Source: Chth-196 sp044370935 (GTDB lineage: Bacteria > Verrucomicrobiota > Verrucomicrobiia > Chthoniobacterales > Chthoniobacteraceae). Taken from it: a stretch of 12,910 nt of DNA. The stretch spans positions 1 to 12,910 of the forward strand of contig JBILUQ010000096.1 in NCBI GenBank assembly GCA_044370935.1, written 5' to 3'. The translations under genes were made by a program, and so were the position numbers. Under the pieces are notes generated by a model that made no database searches, was not told the DNA's origin, and was given only the letters and a program-made list of their open reading frames with translations. Every line of letters starts with the position of its first letter. Within the stretch, counting starts at the first letter, position 1. Below are positions 10,042 to 12,910 of this stretch, one piece after another.

Positions 10042-12910
10042 TCACTCGCGAGCGTCCGGCTTAGATGCGAAGGAGCCCCCCGTGTGCGCGAGCATCATCA
10101 AGCGCAATTCGGCGCTCCCTGGCGGATTCGGGTGCGCACTAAAGCACCGCTCTTCAATTGTCCGGATCGTTCCCGCAATCGCGTTTTGCTCATCTGTACC
10201 CGTACACGCGTCCAGAGCTCCACGGAGAAATGACAAAGTCGTGAATGGGGTGATGACTTCAGGCAGGTCCCTGTCTTCAGATATCTGGGCTTTGTCAGGG
10301 TCGCGTAATTTTAACCACCATTGGCGGCCTGCTGCGGTACAAATTAAACCAACAATGCTCGCAAGGGTCCACCATGTTGCTCGGTCTTTGGATCTTGAAA
10401 ATAAAAAACCTGCGGTGGCCTCCCCGGGGGAAATCGAAATTAGGTCGGCATCGGCAAAGCGCTTGTATTCGATATCCGCCGGCAGGTCCGCCTGCTTGCG
10501 CGGAAATTTAAAATGCGCGTCGGCGTAAAAGTCAGTTTTGCGTTGAAAAGTGAGCTGCCAGTTTCTTTCGCTTGCTGCGATTACTACACCGTCGATGGTC
10601 TTAAATTCCGTGACCGAGGTAGGCTGGTCTGCAACTGCGAGATCGAAGCCGGGTAGCTCGACAGAGTCAAAGATGGCTCCCAGTTCAGGAATCAATCCCT
10701 CGCCCTTCGCGTTGATGTCGAGGGAAAGTTTGCCCTGCTCTGACTCGCGCTGATCCAGTGTCAGCAGTAGATGGAGCGAGTGCACCGGCCGGCGCTCGAA
10801 AGCGCTTGGCGCAGTTGCCAAGGGTTCCACCTGCGAAACCACCGGCAGCACAACCTGTGATTTGCCCTCCGCAAACTCAAGGTCTAGCTGGATGGATGGA
10901 ATTCGGTCCACCGAGATGTCTTTCGTTTTAAGCACGAGGTAGGCAAGGGGAGTGGATTGCCAGCCGGGCTCGCGCCCCGTCAGAGGTGCGACGTTTGGGT
11001 CGTGGAAGGTGGTGCTTTGTATTTCGAATGAATCTTGCAGTGCCCGCTTGATGTTCTTTTGAAATTCATCCCGATAATTGAGTTGCTTCGGCTGCTTCAA
11101 ACCGTACATGGCATACGGGTTGTTTTGATTGAGCGCAGCTGGGTTTCGCAGGTACTTTCCGAACCCTCCGGATTCACGGCCGAGCTTCTCCGTGTGGTCC
11201 AGGTACAGCTCGACACCGAATGGTTGGCCGTGTGAAACGCGGGTCGCACCGTCTACTTTTAGCCGGAGCCGCGTCTCGGTGGTCATGGACGCGTAATGTT
11301 TTAGCAGCTCGACGCACGGGAACAGCTCTTTCACATCGGTGCCAATGACTTGCACCGCTGCATCCAGAAATTTGTGGCGCATCTGCGGTGGGACTTTGTC
11401 CCCGACGCTCCGGCAGAGCGAAGCGAAATCGCTCAGATGTCTTTCTCGTACGTTTGCAGGTAAGCGACGGAGGGAGTCGTGGATTTCAAAGAACGCAGCC
11501 TCAGGCCGGTGTTCCTTCCATGTCAGGCGCGTTGGATCAGTGGCGCCAAGCATTGCCGATGTCCACGCGAGGTATGCGTCGAGCGACCATTCAGAGGGGC
11601 GCAGATGGACCACATCCCTCTCGTATGCAGATGCAGACTGCTTGAGCGCCTCAAGAGCTTGTTTGCGCTCCGTAATGTAATCGGCGAGGGCGCCTTGGTG
11701 TTTGAAATGGAACTCGGCCGAGTCGAACAGCACAACCGCCTGTTGTAAGCGAGCTCTCCATCCCCCCGACTGCGTGGTTTGATTCCGCCGGATGAGCTCC
11801 GAAGCCACTGTGTAGCCGCGCGCGACTTCCTTTTTGATTTCGCTTTCCGTCCGGTTTGTTCCAGCTTTCTGCTGCACCCCAGGGTCTGCCCAATCTGTTG
11901 CGAGCCGTTCCCTCATCGTCCGAATGATCGAAGTGACGCAATCAAATGGGATGGTCTCTGCCGATCCGAAGACCGATTCGATATCTTCCATTTTGAAGAC
12001 CTCCGATTCGCTGTGGATCATGATAAATGCGTTGGCCTTCGCGTCAGCTTTCAACGGTGCTCCCGATATTGATTCAAGCTCGCGGATCAGGTCCGAGAAT
12101 TCGCGGAGCGCTAGCTCCTGACGGGCTTTGGTCTGGGGAAGACCACGGGCTGTGTTTGGAATGAAAAAGCCGCGGCTGCGCATTCTCTCAACTTCTGGAT
12201 CCTCTTTAGGAGTGGCGCGCTGGGCAGCCCATCCGAGAAGAAACTGGCGGCACAAATCCGGCGCATCGCATTCATAGCGGGAAATGTAGCGTCTGAGCTC
12301 GGCGAGTGTTTCACTGGGAGCGGGGTCCGCTAGTTTGAGTCGCATCCGGGCGAACCGGGCGCGCTGCGCGATTTCTTCCGGGAGCTTTTCGAGGAAAGCT
12401 TCAGGTGGTGAGGATTTTCGAAGCTCCTCGCGTTGGAACGCCAGAAAGGTCTGCTGTTGTGGTTCGAAGGAGTAGATTCGTCCAATGGTCTCCCGTGCGT
12501 CGTCGGATCGCTTTTGTTCAGGAGTATAGCGGATGGTGGTTTCAGCTTCGTCGAGCCAGTGCAGAGCGAGCACACGCGATGTGGATGTGATTTGGTCTGC
12601 GGGGAGCGAGCTCATCGCCTCCATCAAGCGCTGATGCAACTCAAGTGTGGCCCGGCGGGTCTTCTCTTCGGTCGAAGCGAGGCTTTTTGCACTGCGCTTT
12701 GTAATGCTCTGCAACGCCGATTCCGTGATTGCCCTACGCGGTAGAATCTCTGCACGCAAAAACTCTACCGCCTTTGGTGCGTCAAGCTCTGCGAGAAAGA
12801 GCAGAAGGCTGGAACAGAGTGATTCCAATGCCGTCGCGTCAGATGGCGGGGTGCGTTTTGCAAGGGCAGTGCATGTTATTGCGGCGCGCAGCACCGGCTC
12901 CTCACTCTTT
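10042..12910 (-). CDS. Large membrane-anchored protein of unknown function (5' end outside window)
   Basis: I do not recognise the family. The frame is open to the right edge. A GTG at 12894 would give 950 residues, but the codons before it (reading KSEEP) continue the same helical style, so the real start is probably outside. Residues below count from that GTG. About 1-535 is alpha-helical and charged, in the style of helical repeats, with a cytoplasm-like or scaffold-like composition. About 540-830 is beta-rich (for example TRLRLKVDGATRVSHGQPFGV and HSLHLLLTLDQRES). One transmembrane helix lies at about 841-857 (WWTLASIVGLICTAAG), followed by a basic stretch and a cytoplasmic helical tail with TPFTTLSFLRGALDAC (882-897). 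Beta region, one C-terminal helix and helical tail resemble the topology of BatD-like proteins that work with MoxR ATPases and BatA, but this is topology only. It ends 132 bases before the GntR-type gene. Confidence 0.75.
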   Translation of the reverse strand, partial: KSEEPVLRAAITCTALAKRTPPSDATALESLCSSLLLFLAELDAPKAVEFLRAEILPRRAITESALQSITKRSAKSLASTEEKTRRATLELHQRLMEAMSSLPADQITSTSRVLALHWLDEAETTIRYTPEQKRSDDARETIGRIYSFEPQQQTFLAFQREELRKSSPPEAFLEKLPEEIAQRARFARMRLKLADPAPSETLAELRRYISRYECDAPDLCRQFLLGWAAQRATPKEDPEVERMRSRGFFIPNTARGLPQTKARQELALREFSDLIRELESISGAPLKADAKANAFIMIHSESEVFKMEDIESVFGSAETIPFDCVTSIIRTMRERLATDWADPGVQQKAGTNRTESEIKKEVARGYTVASELIRRNQTTQSGGWRARLQQAVVLFDSAEFHFKHQGALADYITERKQALEALKQSASAYERDVVHLRPSEWSLDAYLAWTSAMLGATDPTRLTWKEHRPEAAFFEIHDSLRRLPANVRERHLSDFASLCRSVGDKVPPQMRHKFLDAAVQVIGTDVKELFPCVELLKHYASMTTETRLRLKVDGATRVSHGQPFGVELYLDHTEKLGRESGGFGKYLRNPAALNQNNPYAMYGLKQPKQLNYRDEFQKNIKRALQDSFEIQSTTFHDPNVAPLTGREPGWQSTPLAYLVLKTKDISVDRIPSIQLDLEFAEGKSQVVLPVVSQVEPLATAPSAFERRPVHSLHLLLTLDQRESEQGKLSLDINAKGEGLIPELGAIFDSVELPGFDLAVADQPTSVTEFKTIDGVVIAASERNWQLTFQRKTDFYADAHFKFPRKQADLPADIEYKRFADADLISISPGEATAGFLFSRSKDRATWWTLASIVGLICTAAGRQWWLKLRDPDKAQISEDRDLPEVITPFTTLSFLRGALDACTGTDEQNAIAGTIRTIEERCFSAHPNPPGSAELRLMMLAHTGGSFASKPDARE

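Noticed and set aside
1..12910. CRISPR array, tRNA, rRNA, insertion sequence or phage genes
   Set aside because: No regularly spaced repeats, cloverleaf, transposase motif or terminal inverted repeats were seen on either strand. All main genes share one strand and a similar GC-rich style, with no sign of recent transfer.

Overview
The window looks like chromosomal DNA of a Gram-negative bacterium with fairly high GC, most likely from the Planctomycetota-Verrucomicrobiota (PVC) group and probably Verrucomicrobiota. This is inferred from three things: a 'putative porin' whose mature N-terminus has the short LLDALVKKGVL-type segment, an unusually long TolC-family lipoprotein with a YRKRADKETYSAI-type N-terminus, and start codons that mostly lack a Shine-Dalgarno sequence. 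All six supported genes lie on the minus strand, so transcription runs from right to left. No rRNA, tRNA, CRISPR array, transposase or phage gene is visible.

From right to left in transcription order: (1) 10042-12910 is the 3' part of a very large protein of unknown function, with a helical N-terminal half, a beta-rich middle, one transmembrane helix and a cytoplasmic helical tail. Its start is outside the window. (2) 9172-9909 is a GntR-type regulator of the FCD subfamily. Its stop overlaps by one base the start of (3) 8345-9172, a family 2 glycosyltransferase of the WfgS/aryl-polyene-cluster type. (4) A 400-base intergenic region holds a plus-strand terminator-like hairpin and a 13-base tandem duplication. 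(5) 1510-7944 is a complete tripartite efflux operon: a TolC-like outer-membrane factor (869 aa), a MacA/HlyD-type periplasmic adaptor (530 aa; ATGA overlap with the gene before it) and a MacB-type ABC exporter (713 aa). (6) A 430-base intergenic region, AT-rich in its middle, leads into (7) 1-1079, the 5' part of an outer-membrane porin gene that runs off the left edge.

The three efflux genes should form one machine across the envelope. MacB hydrolyses ATP and drives a mechanotransmission cycle in the inner membrane, the adaptor bridges the periplasm, and the TolC-like protein forms the exit duct. The regulator and glycosyltransferase pair is a separate small unit. Most of the window is ordinary housekeeping or envelope biology. 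The points most worth a second look are the roughly 160-residue helical insertion (with a CX3C pair) between the two halves of the TolC-like protein, the leaderless-looking promoters of the porin and the GntR gene, the regulator-glycosyltransferase overlap, and the unrecognised large membrane-anchored protein at the right edge.
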